DNA of 41,879 nucleotides from Protostelium mycophagum (GCA_002081555.1 MZNV01002811.1:1-41879), one strand, 5' to 3'; shown: positions 10,563 to 22,711, numbered from the stretch's first letter. Notes: generated by a model not told the origin, from the letters alone. A program made the numbers and translations.

Positions 10563-11251
10563 ATGATGGAACAAGAGAATGCGCACAATGAGGGATTGGC
10601 ATGGAAAGCACTGAAGCCTTCGTATGCGAAAAAGGCAAAGGTAGGGCATACACCACGCATACATCAACTAATGTTTAAGGTGGAATCACCCAAGTTGAGA
10701 AAGAGGCTTGAACACCATAAATCCACTTTTCGCCTCTTCTACAGGAAGAGAGAGGTCGAAAAGATAGTTCATGTAAGAAAGACTTCTTGCCTTTTTCACG
10801 GTTTTTATTCTCTTTAGGAACACCCCCGTGAAAGGTTGCTTCCCTTTTTGGAAAAGTTGACCACCGTGGAAAAAGAAGAAGGGGCTAAAAACGTGAGTGT
10901 CACTGTCTATCGCTTGACACTTCTGGTACCCGTTCTTACATCGGATAGATACTGAGATTCGTACACTCACTACCAAGTGAAGACTGGAGCAATAAATGTT
11001 CCCAAAAACCCTCACCAGAGAAACGTTTCGACACAAAGAGCTCCATGGTGGTACCTCTTCCCATAAAAATCAACTGCACACCCAATTTCGAATATACGCC
11101 GCGGTTCGCTTCCCTCCCCTTCATGTCGACGACCCCTTCACATGAAACACGGCTCCAGCAAGAGGTCGACAGATTAAAGCGCGAGCTGGAGATAGGAAGA
11201 GAAAGATTACACTGGTTCGAACAATATCACACACGGCATCCATTAAATTAA
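10563..11251 (+). CDS. Unknown basic protein with C-terminal coiled coil
   Basis: Three or four exons from an ATG at 10563 read through to TAA at 11249-11251. The first exon is Lys/Arg-rich (SPKLRKRLEHHKSTFRLFYR). The second is EHPRERLLPFLEKLTTVEKE and the third starts ILRFVHSLPSEDW. The last 35 residues have heptad spacing (ETRLQQEVDRLKRELEIGRE), a short coiled coil. A 39-bp in-frame segment at 10642-10680 has intron-like ends and may be removed. No domain is recognised. A second in-frame Met and clean donor and acceptor signals support a real gene. It converges on the F-x-P gene at 11331, whose poly(A) hexamer lies at 11260-11265, so the two transcripts probably nearly touch. Confidence 0.65.
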
Positions 11252-11330
11252 ATTGTAAATTTATTTTACACCCCGTGAAGGGGTCTCATCTCACGAAAAC
11301 ATGATTTCGCATCAAGTGACACGGTCGAGT

Positions 11331-14300
11331 TTATCTTCTTCGCTGGTACATTTGCATATAGTCGTATTTCTGTGGACCTGAGAGATGAAAAGGCTTTGGA
11401 ATGGTGAAGGGCTGTGTCCTCGTGTTATTCGGGTTCAACATAAACGCTTTGTTCTCTCGTTCCTTCTGTTCTGCGGCGAGGCGCTGGGCCGCTTCAACTT
11501 TGCTGAGATGGTTACTCAGCTGAATTGGTCAGCCAAGTGAATTCAATTCAAGGACTTTGAAGGAGGCAAAAAATGAAACTCACCCCTCTAATCAAAATGC
11601 TCCCTTTTGGCTGAGGGACCGTTGTAGATGGATGTATGTTTGGCTTGAATGTGCATTCCCTGTCAACTTGACTTTCTTTCATCTTCCTTCGCTCGTTCCT
11701 TCGATCTTCTCTTTTGGTCTACAACTGGTCAAAAAAATATTCTATTTTTATTATGAAATTCTAGACCAGAAGAAACCAAGAAAAACAAAGCCAAATCTTA
11801 TTCGCAGTAAAATCCTCCAACTAATGAAATGTACACCAGAGGATACATCTTTGCGAAGGACAAAGACCACCGTGCTCTTCAAAAATTGATCTTATGCATC
11901 GACACAAACATTCGACCACAAAAGCCCAAAATCACCTCATAAGCGGCTAACTTTGTTGCAAGCTCAGAGAGCTCTCTGTCATCCAGTTTGTGGTCATCTG
12001 ACGTAACAACTCTTCCTCTATAGAGCTGGGGTCTGAACGGGTGTTCTTTTGTGAATCTCTCCTCTTCCCTCTTCTTAGCTTCTTTAAGATGTCGTTGTTT
12101 CTCGGGAAAGGACATCAATTCTTCGACGGGTCTGAAAGAGTGAGATGACTTTTTTATACATGATGATATCATAAGATTTGGGAAAATCACAAATTTAAAT
12201 ATCTTAATTCATTTAAATTTAAATTATTTAAATATTTTATGGTCTTGTGTTTCACCGTTTCTGACAATAAAAAGACCGCCATTTGATCTTTTTGAATTTT
12301 GAAAAGGCGCACCTGTTTTGATTTCTCGTGATTTTCTTCGAAATCTCGTTGATTTTCGGAGCGAAAGAGGGACGATCTTCATAACGGTCCCTTAATACCC
12401 TCTGCGTCTCCATCTTTTTCTGAGAATCTTCCCGAGACAATCTGACAGCTTTCGCATCCCAACTCTCTTCGTCTTCCCCATCTAGTTACGGTTACAACCG
12501 TATTCTTAACGTGATTCCATTATGACAAGATCTGTTATGATGCTTTGATAAAAACTTCTGTACAAAACTCTCACATTTCTCGATCCTCTTAAGCCTTGAG
12601 AGGATGTCACTTGCTTCTGAAATCGCCGGCCGGTACGCGTGTTCCGCCACCGCTGATGCGTGCAACTACAACTCAACGTCAAATTAAAAATTTCTGAGAA
12701 CTTTCTATCCCAAATGTTTGTGCCAGACCTGAGATCTCACCTGTTCGTCTCTCTTTCGTTTTGCGGCGCGAAATAATTCTTGCCGTTGTAGAAAGTCGAT
12801 GTCAAGTCCGAAAAAAATGTTGTCAGCGATCTCCTTGGTGACAGGGTTGATTTTTGGCTCGAAGGGATGTTTTCGTCGAAATTCCTCGACAATCTACAAC
12901 GGTCAAATACATGATTTTTTCTGTACAAAATTCACCTCTTTTGCTGAGATCTTCTCTCTTTCTTGAACATTTTTCAAGGGCTTCCTGAGTCTTTCTACAA
13001 CATCCTCCTCTATGCCACGTCATCTCACGTGTTTCATTTGAATACTACCTCCGTTCAGGTTCTGGGTGATTGCTTCTGAGATGGGGTTTAATTTTGGCGC
13101 GAAAGTGAAATCCTGTACATATTGTGATGATATCTCTTCTTGAGCTTGTTTTTTTTCCCTGAAAAAGTCAACTTTTCAACGAATTTTCACCTTATTTGTA
13201 AACGAAATCTCTCCGAAATTTCGCGGAATAATCTCACCTGATCACCTCACCGATTCTTGCGTATAGAGGTTTATATTTTGTCATGTCTATGTGTCTCTCG
13301 ACTCTATCCATGTCTAGTTGTGGTGCAAATCCGAACCGGTCTTCTCTATCCTGAAGTGTCTCGCGGCGGATTTTCTCTTTTTCCAGAGCTTTCTTCTCGG
13401 CTTCCTGGTAAAGACGCTCGTTCGCGCTGCAGAGAAAATTTAATTATTTTCCTCACAATATCACACTACAGCTCGTCACGGTTATTAACGCATAACTTTT
13501 ATGTGCATAAATCCCATAAATACAATCTTGTAAAAATGAAAATCATAGCACCTCTGTTGTGGCACTGATTCATGTATGTCTACAACTCGTCCTAAAACGT
13601 CTGTATGTCTTGGGGCAGAGTGAACATTCGGCTTAAATGTGCAGTTTTCTTTGAAATCTCTCTCTTCCCTTTCGAGAAGTAACTTTTGCCTCTGTGAATG
13701 AATTTCATTTCGTGGCTGTGCTAGCCTTGACCATTTATTTCCTGTTGTAGACGAGCTGTTTCAATCGAATGAGAAAATACGTAGATGAAAATTCGAGGAA
13801 ATCTCAAGAAGATTTGGCTGATAACATCATTGACCTAAGAAATACCTGGACGTTTTGGGTAGATTCTCTTTTCCTTGGGAAGTTGTAGATAGAAGTATAG
13901 ATTGTCCTTTTTCCATCTCTCTTAGCCTCTTTAATAATGCCTTTCTTCTCTGCGCTGGCGTGGGTAACTATTATCATATTATTTTCAGATTTATATTATT
14001 CTTTTAAATTTACCTGGTTTTGTGAATATTCGTCTTCTGCTGGGTCACTTGTGTCAATTGAATTATATTCTTGTTGTGTTTCTTCTAGATTCATTGTAGA
14101 TGGCGTTGTAGATTCATTTGTAGAATCATTCTCTAAATCGTCCACTTCATTTATTTCAATTAATTTTTAAAATATAGATATAGACTGCGACAGAGACATT
14201 CAGAGTGAGTACCTGTAGGATGTTCTTCATTTCGGTCCATCATGTGTCCCAGCCCAGCTTTCTTTAGAATATCTCTTCTCTGTATTTTTCTGAATAATTG

Positions 14301-14673
14301 TGATCTCGAGTCATCATCTCCCCTCGCCAACTGTTTCAATATTTGTCTTCTATCAATCATCTCAGATTGATCAAACTTAATTTTCATGTGCACTAAATTT
14401 GGGTGACATCGAGGCTGAAGTACCTATTCCCAGGCTCCTCCATTTCTTTTTGATCAACATTCGTCTCTGATACGAAGTCCTCATCATCGTCCGATGAAAA
14501 CGATTCCTTCCACAGATCTCTTCTCCTTTCTTCTCTTAATTTCTGCAACAATTCCCTTCTACGTGTCACCTGATGCCAATCACAACGTGCGTGGTCCTCA
14601 TTGCGGAAGCATCTACCTGCCGGTTTTCTGTCTTTTCTTGGTTTCCCTCTTTAAAGGTGTGTGATGGTTTCAT
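11331..14673 (-). CDS. Large charged protein with about nine F-x-P-x-[ILV] motifs
   Basis: About a dozen short exons from ATG (14673) to TAA (11331). It starts MKPSHTFKEGNQEKTE and soon has the Arg/Lys/Glu-rich RRRELLQKLREERRRDLW. Acidic and Asn/Thr-rich segments follow. The body then repeats one pattern, a charged helix followed by F-x-P: CTFKPNVHS, FGFAPQLD, FTFAPKLNPISEAI, HPFEPKINPVTKEI, YRPAISEAS, PSFAPKINEISKKI, HPFRPQLY, CTFKPNIHP and PFTIPKPFHL. Similar FxPK(I/L)N repeats occur in protist cytoskeletal and flagellar proteins; a microtubule or axoneme link is only a guess. Three acceptors use the TTGTAG word (12894-12899, 12666-12671 and 11719-11724, read on minus). The junction near 13150-13165 keeps frame only if the A8 run had one more A, so sequence error or a different splice site is likely there. 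It is divergent from the RGS gene, 121 bp apart. Confidence 0.75.
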
Positions 14674-14794
14674 CCAAAGGCTGCGGTCGGGCTTGTCATC
14701 ACGCTACCGCAACGGTTTTCCCGCCGAAAATTTCTCAGTAAAGAATTATCCGGCTGTCTTGCGGAAACTGAGACACCAGCAACAGGAGCGAGGA
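14674..14794. promoter_or_regulatory. Compact bidirectional promoter region
   Basis: Only 121 bp separate the inferred starts of the leftward F-x-P gene and the rightward RGS gene, so both core promoters must share it. It contains TTTTCCCGCCGAAAA at about 14716-14730, close to the E2F-type consensus. This depends on both start codons being right; the RGS start is the less certain. Confidence 0.35.
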
Positions 14795-16055
14795 ATGTTG
14801 TCTGAGCCGAAGGCAGAACAGAATGGAACGAATAAGCTCTTTTATCGATGTAAGAAGAGAAATGTCCTCGCATGTTTGACAATTGCAGCCAATTCTGCTA
14901 ATCGATCGAGATCATTGTCTTTAGAGGAACTAATGAAGTTACCTTCCCTTCCGGGAAACTTTGGCAAGGTTTGGCGTTTTTTGATAATCTTAATTGAACT
15001 TTTTCAGCCAGAAGATGAGATGGTTCGCATCATCAACAACAATGTGAGAATCATCGCAAGGTATTGCACTACACTTTTATTCATGCATTTTAGGAGTGTT
15101 TGTCTTTATTTCATGCTTGGTGCACAAAACAACTCTGTCAAGAGAATATAGAGTACTGGATAGATTGTGAGGTAAGACAGTCACAAATCCCTTCAACAAT
15201 GCATCAAAAATATCTCGAGTAATGATGCTGATTCCATGCGAAATGCGGCCAGTAAGGACAGCGGCCCTCGGGAATAGCGCTTAGCGCTACCACAAACGGC
15301 TCTCCTTAACTGTCAAATTGACATTACGGGTCCATCTGACACCCGTAATTCCAATATTGTAACACATCTACAACAGTGTAAAATTGAGAATTTTCAGGTC
15401 GCAAAACTGGAATCAAAAGAGCAACAACAGAAGAACCTCGACGGGATCTGGGAGAAGCATTTTTCGGTTGGGGCTGCGTACAGTATCAACATAGACTCAC
15501 ACTGGGTCGCCGAACTACAACGGTGTAGAGACGCAGGAGAGGTGTGGAATATCACACCATATGAAGAGATACAAAGACAGGTAATATCCCGGTATAACTA
15601 AAACGGAATCACTTAATATCTTTTAGGTTTTTCTGCTCTTGTGCACACATTCTGTCTCTAGGTTTCTGAACAGCCCCACGTATCTCGACTGGAGACGTAA
15701 GTTGAAGCTATCTACAACTGACCAACATCTTTACCAAAAATAGTTCCACTCGAGACCCCCGAAAAAATTTCTGAGAATATTCCTGGCATGTCCCCCAAGA
15801 CTAAAAAGAAGATTTTCAAATTTTTGAGAAGGTCAAAACCGAAATCACAAGACAATATCATGAAAGTCAAAGAAATTTCCATGAAAAGTCCACCACCCGA
15901 AGAACCCGAGCCGGTGATGGACCCACCAAACATACAAAGATTATTCGAATTAAGGTGAGGAGGTAACGTGAAAAAGCACGGTAACTGACGTGAGAAGGAG
16001 GGCGAGGCGCTCGGCAAGGAAGCTGAAGGAAGAGGAAATTGTAAATAAAAATTGA
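14795..16055 (+). CDS. RGS-domain protein (regulator of G-protein signalling)
   Basis: Seven or so exons. A basic N-terminus and SLSLEELMKLPSLPG precede the RGS fold. Its early helices read ECLSLFHAWCTKQLCQENIE, with ENIEYWIDCE matching the hallmark ENIxFWxxCE of RGS boxes. Later helices carry GAAYSINIDSHW and TPYEEIQRQVFLLL, and the terminal helix is SVSRFLNSPTYLDWR. After the domain come a Lys/Ser linker (KTKKKIFKFLRRSKPKS) and an Arg-rich tail ending in RRARRSARKLKEEE. RGS domains speed GTP hydrolysis by heterotrimeric G-alpha subunits at the plasma membrane (family knowledge). The ENIE frame requires the intron at 15043-15093. The N-terminal 58 residues before the domain are unsupported by homology, and the start at 14795 is the first in-frame ATG after the divergent gene. 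AATAAA lies 3 nt before the stop. Confidence 0.85.
15275..15349 (+). repeat. Two hairpins in one RGS intron
   Basis: TAGCGCT-T-AGCGCTA at 15275-15289 is a near-perfect dyad. ATTACGGGT at 15323-15331 pairs with ACCCGTAAT at 15341-15349 across a 9-base loop. Both lie in an intron of about 230 bp, long for this window, which also holds CTACAACAGTGTAA at 15368-15381. Confidence 0.7.
15368..15381. repeat. Dyad element CTACAACAGTGTAA, copy 2 of 3
   Basis: Identical to the copies at 6119-6132 and 33520-33533. It sits in the intron just upstream of an RGS exon. Confidence 0.7.
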
Positions 16056-16140
16056 GTTCAAGTCAGAAATTCGAATAATTTCTTGTATAATCTGAAGAAT
16101 CACCTTTATAAATGACCTTCTGAGTGAAGACCTTTTTGTT

Positions 16141-16540
16141 TCAGATTTCTGACATCTGCATCATCCAGGTTTTTGGTGACATATTTTCAAGATGACACAA
16201 TATTTCAATATATCTATCACCTTTCTCTGCCCAATCCAGCTCTTCTTTAGTCTTTATTTTTGCAGGATTCAGTTTCTCCTGTGGTATAATATGTCTTTGC
16301 CGGAAGTCTTGCAGCTGCATCAGAACCAATGATCCATCAGCTGTGTTTCAGAAATCACAGATAAGATGCGAATCTACAATTGAAGGCCTTTTTCTTTTTT
16401 CGATAATTACGTTTTCTGAAGTGATTTGTTCCTGGAACTGACTTCTCCGGCAAATTTTCAACACAAACCCGGAGGATGATACGACCCTCTTTGGACTCTC
16501 CTCCTTCTTCCCCCACTTTTGATGATATTCCAGATGCCAT
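16141..16540 (-). CDS. Small protein of unknown function
   Basis: Two exons of about equal size, joined across an intron of about 70 bp, give roughly 105 residues from the ATG at 16540 to the TGA at 16141. The first exon is MASGISSKVGEEGGESKEG then ILRVCVENLPEKS. The second is DGSLVLMQLQDFRQRH, KTKEELDWAEKGDRY, and ends in SPKTWMMQMSEI. The splice keeps a sensible frame (phase 1) and both halves are open to the junction, which is why I call it a gene. An alternative ATG at 16554 lies in another frame and leads to a stop. No domain is recognised. It converges with the RGS gene, which ends 86 bp away, and is divergent from the TBC gene. Confidence 0.5.
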
Positions 16541-16670
16541 TGCACCTGAGACATTCGCCGAAAGAAAGTGAGATGTCTTTATGTAAAGACCATTTTCATT
16601 ATCTCGTCAACATCAACACCAACCAACCCAATGTGACGAAAATATTTCTTAATGGATCACGTTTCTCAAG

Positions 16671-19600
16671 TGTCTTTCCGCAACAGAACTGATACGTGAC
16701 AGAAAGGAGTTCCAAGAGTTATTCTGTGGCGCTGATCAATACACTCTGCGGTCAAGAGCCCTACTTGGTGGTCTCAAGACTGGTGCCCTTCGAAGTTTGG
16801 CATGGAAGACGTTTTTAGGGGTCTTGCCATCTTCTGGAGATTTAAACCACGAACAATGGCCACAGATCATGGCGGTGCACAGAAGAGGTGACCTTATATA
16901 TCACAGCAGAGATATCTCATAGAACCACGTCATTATCTCTCGACACCATGATTTTTCCCCTTATTGGTGCTCTAAACACTCAGAACCAAATTCAAACGCT
17001 CTTTCCCGCCATAAAGCAAACCTTTTCTGAGAAAATCAACTGAAAATTTCGCAGAATATGACTCGCTGATGAGCCAATACCACGTGGACCCCCGTGAAGT
17101 TGGCAGAAATTTGGACCCCGCCTTAAACAACCCTCTCTCCCAAGAGAGTGACGTAAGCATATTTCTAGATTTTACAAGATTTTCCCTCGCATTTTCCTCG
17201 ACTTTTCTGTACACTTTTTGGGAAACTTCTCACCCATTTTTCGGTCTATTTCGGGAAATTTCATTCATGTACATGTTGTCGACATCTTCTCATTGTGATG
17301 AAACAGTCACCTTGGATGGCGTTCTGGCAGAATGAAGAGCTCATGAAGGAAATCGAACAAGATATTCTCAGAACTTACCCGGAAAAACCATTTTTCCAGA
17401 GAAAAGACGTGAGGCAGATGATGCTCAGGTGACTCTACAACGATACAAAAACGAGAAAATTCACGGAAAAATCGAGATATCTTCACTTTCAAACCCGAAA
17501 TTTCATTATGGGTCATCTACAATTCGATATACAACTCACTAAAGATAGGATATTGTTCATATATGCCAAACAGACACCTCATCTATCATATAAACAAGGG
17601 ATGCACGAACTCCTCGCGCCCATGATTTATGTGATAGACAGAGAAGCTATACAGCACGATGCACCTGGCGTGACGGTGAGATTTTTGGCGGGAAAATATA
17701 CGCGATATTTACATCGCTCGAAAAATTCATGGAAAAATCTTCCCAACCATTTTCGTTGTAGATACTCGTAAAAACTGACACCTCTCAGGATAGTGATCCT
17801 CTGTTTCAACTGATGAACGCAAATTACAAAGAACATGATGCATTCATCATCTTCTCACACCTCATGAACATCGTCAAGTCGTGGTTCTACAGTGACCAGA
17901 ACAGGATCAAGGTAAGTCTTGGATCTCTTCATCGACATTTCCATGAAATTTCACGTCTCGATCTTCGTTGTAGATGATCACCGGCTGAATTTTCCAGAAA
18001 AAAGAAGCGGAGGCCAAACCTTTCAACAAAGATCAATTCGAAGAGGACATGGTAAATTTTATTTATATTTTTTTAATAAAGACTTTTGGGGTGTAGAACC
18101 TGCGTCTGAGTCGCACAATGAAAATAACAAAAATAAATCTTTGCAATAATAGGATTTGTTCAGGGAACACGCTTGGCGGGAAAGTCACCATGTGCCAGAA
18201 ATGCAAGCATCATGATGTGGAAAAGTTTTCTGCATCAACAAAGTCATCAACAAAAAAATTCTCATGAAAGAATTCAGCGAAAAATGTCTGATCGAAACAG
18301 TCTTCACCCATTGTAGACAAGTGCAAATATGTACAGAATGTCATTTTGAAAGAAAAAGACCCCGAATTATACCAAAAATTAACGGAACTAAAAATAGAAC
18401 CTCAATTATACATGTTGTAAGTAGAAATCTCACCGTTTCATTTTCTCGGAAAATTCCTCCCGCCAAAAAATTGACTGGTTGTAGACGTTGGATTCGACTT
18501 TTGATGGGCAGAGAATTTCATTTAGAAGACGTCTTAATGCTTTGGGATGCCATGTTCTCCTACACAGACAATACTGAAACCGCAGATCTACAATTGATAG
18601 ATTACATCTGCGTTGCTATGCTCATGTTCATAAGACAGTCCAGTGAGTATCTCGTTGTAGATGGATGTTTCCTTTCATATTAAATCGAATTTCTGTCAAT
18701 TCGCTCAATAACTTTGTATTAAAAAACATATTTTTTTTGACAAAGTACAAATTCATTTTATTAGTTTTACGCATGGACTACAATTCCGCGATGAAGAGGC
18801 TATTCAAGTATCCCCCTGTTGAGGATGTGTTACTGTTCGTGGAACAGGCCCTCAATCTACAACAGAACACCGGAGTCTCGCCCTTCGTGTCCCCGGCAAC
18901 TTTTGCAGCATTTTCTCAAGATAAACAGAACAGAAGAAAGCACGCTCACAAGGAGCATAAATCGGTGAGGCTTGAAGAATTTCCACATTTGTCGTATGCG
19001 ACACGCGATTGTCGCATGTGACATTCAACATGAAAGAGTCGGCTCAATTAATTTCCTCACAATCTTTCTTCTCGTGGCAGAGCCACAACGAAAACAACTT
19101 CGAATTCTACTGATACTCTTAAGTTGTTCCAGAAGAGAGATACAGCGAGGTTGAAGGGTCCCATAATCGTTCACAAAGCGTCAAATAACAAGCTGCAAAT
19201 ACCGGTCCAAAACAACGGACACGGAAAGACAAAGTCACAACCCTCATCTACAACCATGTCCCCTGCAGAAGAAATCACCAAATTGAAGGTCAGAAGATCA
19301 CAGAAAATTCCTCGTTGTAGACATGACATGTCAACATGACACGTCACAGAACACCCAAACACACATGGCAAACCGTCTTGAAAGGATCATTTACTCTCTA
19401 CAACACGACCTGCTCGATGCGACCCGACCAAAAACAGAAACAGAAGTAATGGATACTGTTTTGATTGCTCTGGCTGAGATGAAGCAAGTCAAGGACGTTT
19501 TGAGGTGAAAATCCTTTTCAAATGTGAAGTTCCAAAAGTGCACTTGGCGAGTTGTAGAGCGACGTGATGGCTGATGCATACAGTGGTCTTTTGCCCGCTG

Positions 19601-19963
19601 AAACACTTCCTGCGGATCTATTACAGCCAGAGAGCCCGAGAGTAGGTGATCACCCGCCAAGATCTTTGCGCTCTTTGCCATATTCAAAAATTAAAAAGTC
19701 GCAGGATGGCAGATTGGAAACCCGTTAGCAAGAGCAACCATGAGATTGTCAAAATCCTCCGAAAGGGTTAAAGAGGAGCTAAGACAGGTTTGAAATTTAA
19801 ACATCGCGTTTTTGGCGCCAATAACATGAGAAAGGAAATGCAGGCTCAAGAGGAGGCGAATAGGTCCCAAGACGCAGAAGATGACAAAACACTTGTTGAC
19901 GAAGACAAACCTAGAAGCACAACCTCCATCGACCCTTTGGGTGTCGAGAGTGCCGACGCATAA
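16671..19963 (+). CDS. TBC1D5-like Rab GTPase-activating protein
   Basis: About a dozen exons encode a TBC domain of the TBC1D5 class. The domain opens ALLGGLKTGALRSLAWKTFL. The arginine finger is in IEQDILRTYP (IxxDxxR) and the glutamine finger in YKQGMHELLAP (YxQ). The TBC1D5-specific late block reads KDPELYQKLTELKIEPQLY followed by LRWIRLLMGREF and LWDAMFSY. The C-terminal tail is polar (NPLARATMRLSKSSERVKEE) and ends GVESADA. TBC1D5 proteins act on Rab7 at endosomes with retromer (family knowledge). The arginine and glutamine fingers are intact, so catalytic activity is expected. Two acceptors use the TTGTAG word, at 18311-18316 and 18479-18484; the second is fixed by the LRWIRLL reading. 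The first exon and start codon could not be found upstream of 16671, and the exon at about 18166-18310 is uncertain. AATAAA follows the stop by 6 nt. Confidence 0.85.
17684..17695 (+). promoter_or_regulatory. E2F-consensus word TTTGGCGGGAAA in an intron
   Basis: Exact match to the classical E2F/DP site, inside an intron of the TBC1D5-like gene. It is one of about 20 GGCGGGA-type words in the window. Binding is not implied by sequence alone. Confidence 0.3.
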
Positions 19964-20236
19964 TTCAACAATAAAGAAAATGTCATAAAACCCCTGAAGA
20001 ATAGTTTGATGCTTCCTGGTAGGGGGGAATACCTTCCCATACTTTCGATCAAAAGAGTATCCCTTTGCGGTCGATAGACAGATTTTATTTAGAAATGTCT
20101 TCACGGCACAAACCCCACAGCCCGCAGGTTCATTCCACGAACAAGCTCTCACACGCCCAATCAGATTTTGTCCTCCAGCAAATTAATTGAACTGAACAGC
20201 CAAAAATAAACAGAACCTAGAGAACAGCTTGTACTT
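19964..20236. other. Convergent spacer between the TBC1D5-like and RasGEF genes
   Basis: It holds the AATAAA of the rightward gene (19970-19975) and the 3' flank of the leftward RasGEF gene, whose AATAAA overlaps its stop at 20236-20241. No gene was seen. Confidence 0.4.
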
Positions 20237-20241
20237 TTATT
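20236..20241 (-). terminator. Poly(A) hexamer containing the RasGEF stop codon
   Basis: On the coding strand the end reads AAAATAAAAG, with the TAA stop lying inside AATAAA. Confidence 0.55.
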
Positions 20242-22711
20242 TTCGTCCCAGCAGTGGGCTCACAGATAGTGTTTTTGTTGTGGACGGTTTTGATAGTTGT
20301 GCACGTGGGCTGCTGGGCCCGTCGTCGTTTGACCTCAGCTTTGTCATGAGCCCTGCCAGACTAGTTCCAAGTGATTTTCGCCTCGACGACTTGTCCTGAA
20401 GAATATCAATTTGATGTCGTTTTGAAACCAATTCTCGTCTCAAAAAGTGAAAGAATACAAACGTCAACTGACCATATCTGCCATTTCAGGGCTCAAAGTC
20501 AAGTTGCTGCTGTGCAGATCGCCTCGTGGTGAAGGAGGCACGTCACCCTCACCAGAGGATGACATTGGAATCTGAATGGATGCGCGGTTTGAGACTTCGA
20601 TAGTTCTAGACTTTTCGTATATCTCCTTCTCTGTCATCTGTACAGCCTTAGGTGAATATTTCATATGAAAAACTTACAATTGGAAGGGCTGTCGACAGTA
20701 GCACTTGGTAGTATTCACTAGATTCGAAATCGTATACGGATTTTTGTAGGTATGTGATGTCTGAGACAGCGTTGTAGATCATTCTGGCCTTGTCTTGGTT
20801 GATGTAAATCGTGTCAATAAAATTTGGGTTTTCGTTGATAAATGTCAAGTCTTTGAGAGTAATCGCTGTATCATATCAGTTTGATTCACCCACGACAAAC
20901 ATGCCAGAGCTAGATTTTTTCAAAAGAAAAAATAGATGCTCACCTAAATATGGTACAACAGGCAGCTTTCCCTCTACAATGAGTGATTTTAACAAAGTCC
21001 TGTAATTTTTGTAATTCAGACCAGACTCGGTCAGTTCTGTCAGTTTGGCCCATTCTTTTTTCGTGGAGTCATCGACGCGTCTCCACGTCCTCTTTAGCCT
21101 CGAGATGGAAGTGTGAGAGAGGGCCACAACGATGATGAAAACTGTCTCGAAATCCTGGCATTTTCTGCTGTGCTATTGACCGTCAATAACCGTCTGGTTT
21201 GTATTTTGAATTTACCCTCGCCGTTGTGATGAATTGTTTGATGATTTGGGCCCGGGCATCAGCCTCCTCTTCGCAGACGATTGTGCACCGGATATAATTC
21301 ACAAAGTTGTTGAAGTTCTCGATTATGTTTAGAATATTTGGCGCGTAAATTCTGGCGTCATCCTTGGTCCACTTCAGGTCCAAAAATTCTCTGGGTTGTA
21401 TCGCTCGGAATCTACAACGAGTCAAATGAGAAGGTCGTTCTAAAAATACCTCGCAGAAGTCAGAAGGGCCAGTTGGGTGGAAAAAGTCTGTGGGTCATCC
21501 CACATCCTCTGTATTCCAGTGACTTGTGATCTGATTTCTTTTGAAAAAGAGTCTCTTCTACTTCTCGGCTGGAAAATCTCAGCGATTTTTTTAAATTTTG
21601 AATTTACCGATCGAATCGTAACGGCTAATGGAGCGATTCCTGATTCACCAGACAAGGAGTATGCTTCTAAGCGTATTTTGTTGGCATACGCCAGCTGCTC
21701 CGCGTCAAAATCTTTTGGATATAGGCTGAACCAGTAGACCAGTATCTTTGTGATCCTGAAAAAATCAGAAAAAGCGTCTTCACAACCTTCCCACTTTTGG
21801 ATCTGTTGCATATCAGGCCTCCTCTTAAACTCCGCTGGAGTGCAGTGTGATGCGGCGTAAATGAAACGGACAGCCAATTTATTCAGCAGTGTTGTGGTGC
21901 TAATGTACCGAGGGTAGTTCATCAGAAAATGCGCCGTCAATTCCGCTGTGCAAAATCAGCGGAGGTTCTGGCATTTCAAGACATTGACTCACTGTTTTCG
22001 TCCGCAATAGCTTGAGAGACCCAGGCGTCCAAGTCTAAATAACTGCTTTGAGATCCCCGCGTGTTGTCTCTCATCAGCCTCGCCGAAAATGCAGAAAGTG
22101 AAGACAAGGTGTATGCATATAGGGTCGGCTGTTCTAAAACTGTGTTTTTTGTGATGTCATCCATCGTGGGACTGACTGTTCGTGACTCCAGTAGGCTGTA
22201 GACGTAATGATCTTCCGCTTCCTCTGAGATCGGCCTTCACATATCAACATTGATTTCTGTTTTAGATCGCACCTGATTCTGTGTCTTTCGGAGGCATTTT
22301 TGTTATTATCTTGAAAAAACACAGCAATCGTGTTCGAGTTCAAAGCGATTCCCTCAAATTGCAGCTGCTTCGAGGACTGCACCAGTAAGATCATTTCTTC
22401 AAGAAAAAAACACCACTCACAGGTATACTACCACTTGGTTGCGTCCAGATCTCCTCTACCGTTGTGGTGGCTAAGTTCTTTGTGGATATGACATCATTCA
22501 AGAAGGATCGAAATCTTCCCAATAATGGTCGATCCACCGGCATGTGATCCCCGCTCCTGTTAGCGATCAGACATCATACTTCCTTCAATACCTACTCCAT
22601 GTCCAAAAGGTCACTCGCGGCTGCATTCATCGCCGAAAGAGAGAAACCACCATGTCCATCTGACTCCCATAGTTGAAATGCGGTGGGTGAAGAGGTGATG
22701 ATGGAGGCCAT
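20237..22711 (-). CDS. Ras guanine nucleotide exchange factor (RasGEF-N plus CDC25 domain)
   Basis: About ten exons. The N-terminal 200 residues are low-similarity (MASIITSSPTAFQLWESDGH). The RasGEF-N (REM) module follows: TAHFLMNYPRYISTTTLLNK, with RRPDMQQIQKWEG and the closing VYWFSLYPKDF. The catalytic CDC25-type domain starts FSTQLALLTSARYF, leads into FRAIQPREFLDLKW, then NNFVNYIRCTIV, IIKQFITTA, and ALSHTSISRLKRTW, the helical-hairpin landmark. Next are NYKNYRTLLKS and LPVVPYLGEHL. It closes with ITLKDLTFINENPNF and IYINQDKARMIYNAVSDI. The C-terminal tail is Ser/Pro-rich (GDVPPSPRGDLHSS) and ends TLSVSPLLGRK. RasGEFs load GTP on Ras at membranes; chemotaxis and macropinocytosis roles are known in amoebae. 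Essential blocks are present. The start at 22711 is the ATG before ASIITSS. Confidence 0.9.

Noticed and set aside
3420-10657. Identical 14-mer GGGCATACACCACG at 3420-3433 and 10644-10657
   Set aside because: A few shared 14-mers are expected by chance in 42 kb when all pairs are compared. No flanking similarity and no third copy.
14091-14124. Three TTGTAGA words in a row as a tandem array
   Set aside because: They fall in a Ser/Thr/Asn-rich coding stretch of the F-x-P gene (STNESTTPSTMN) where TCTACA codons for Ser-Thr repeat, so codon repetition explains part of it.
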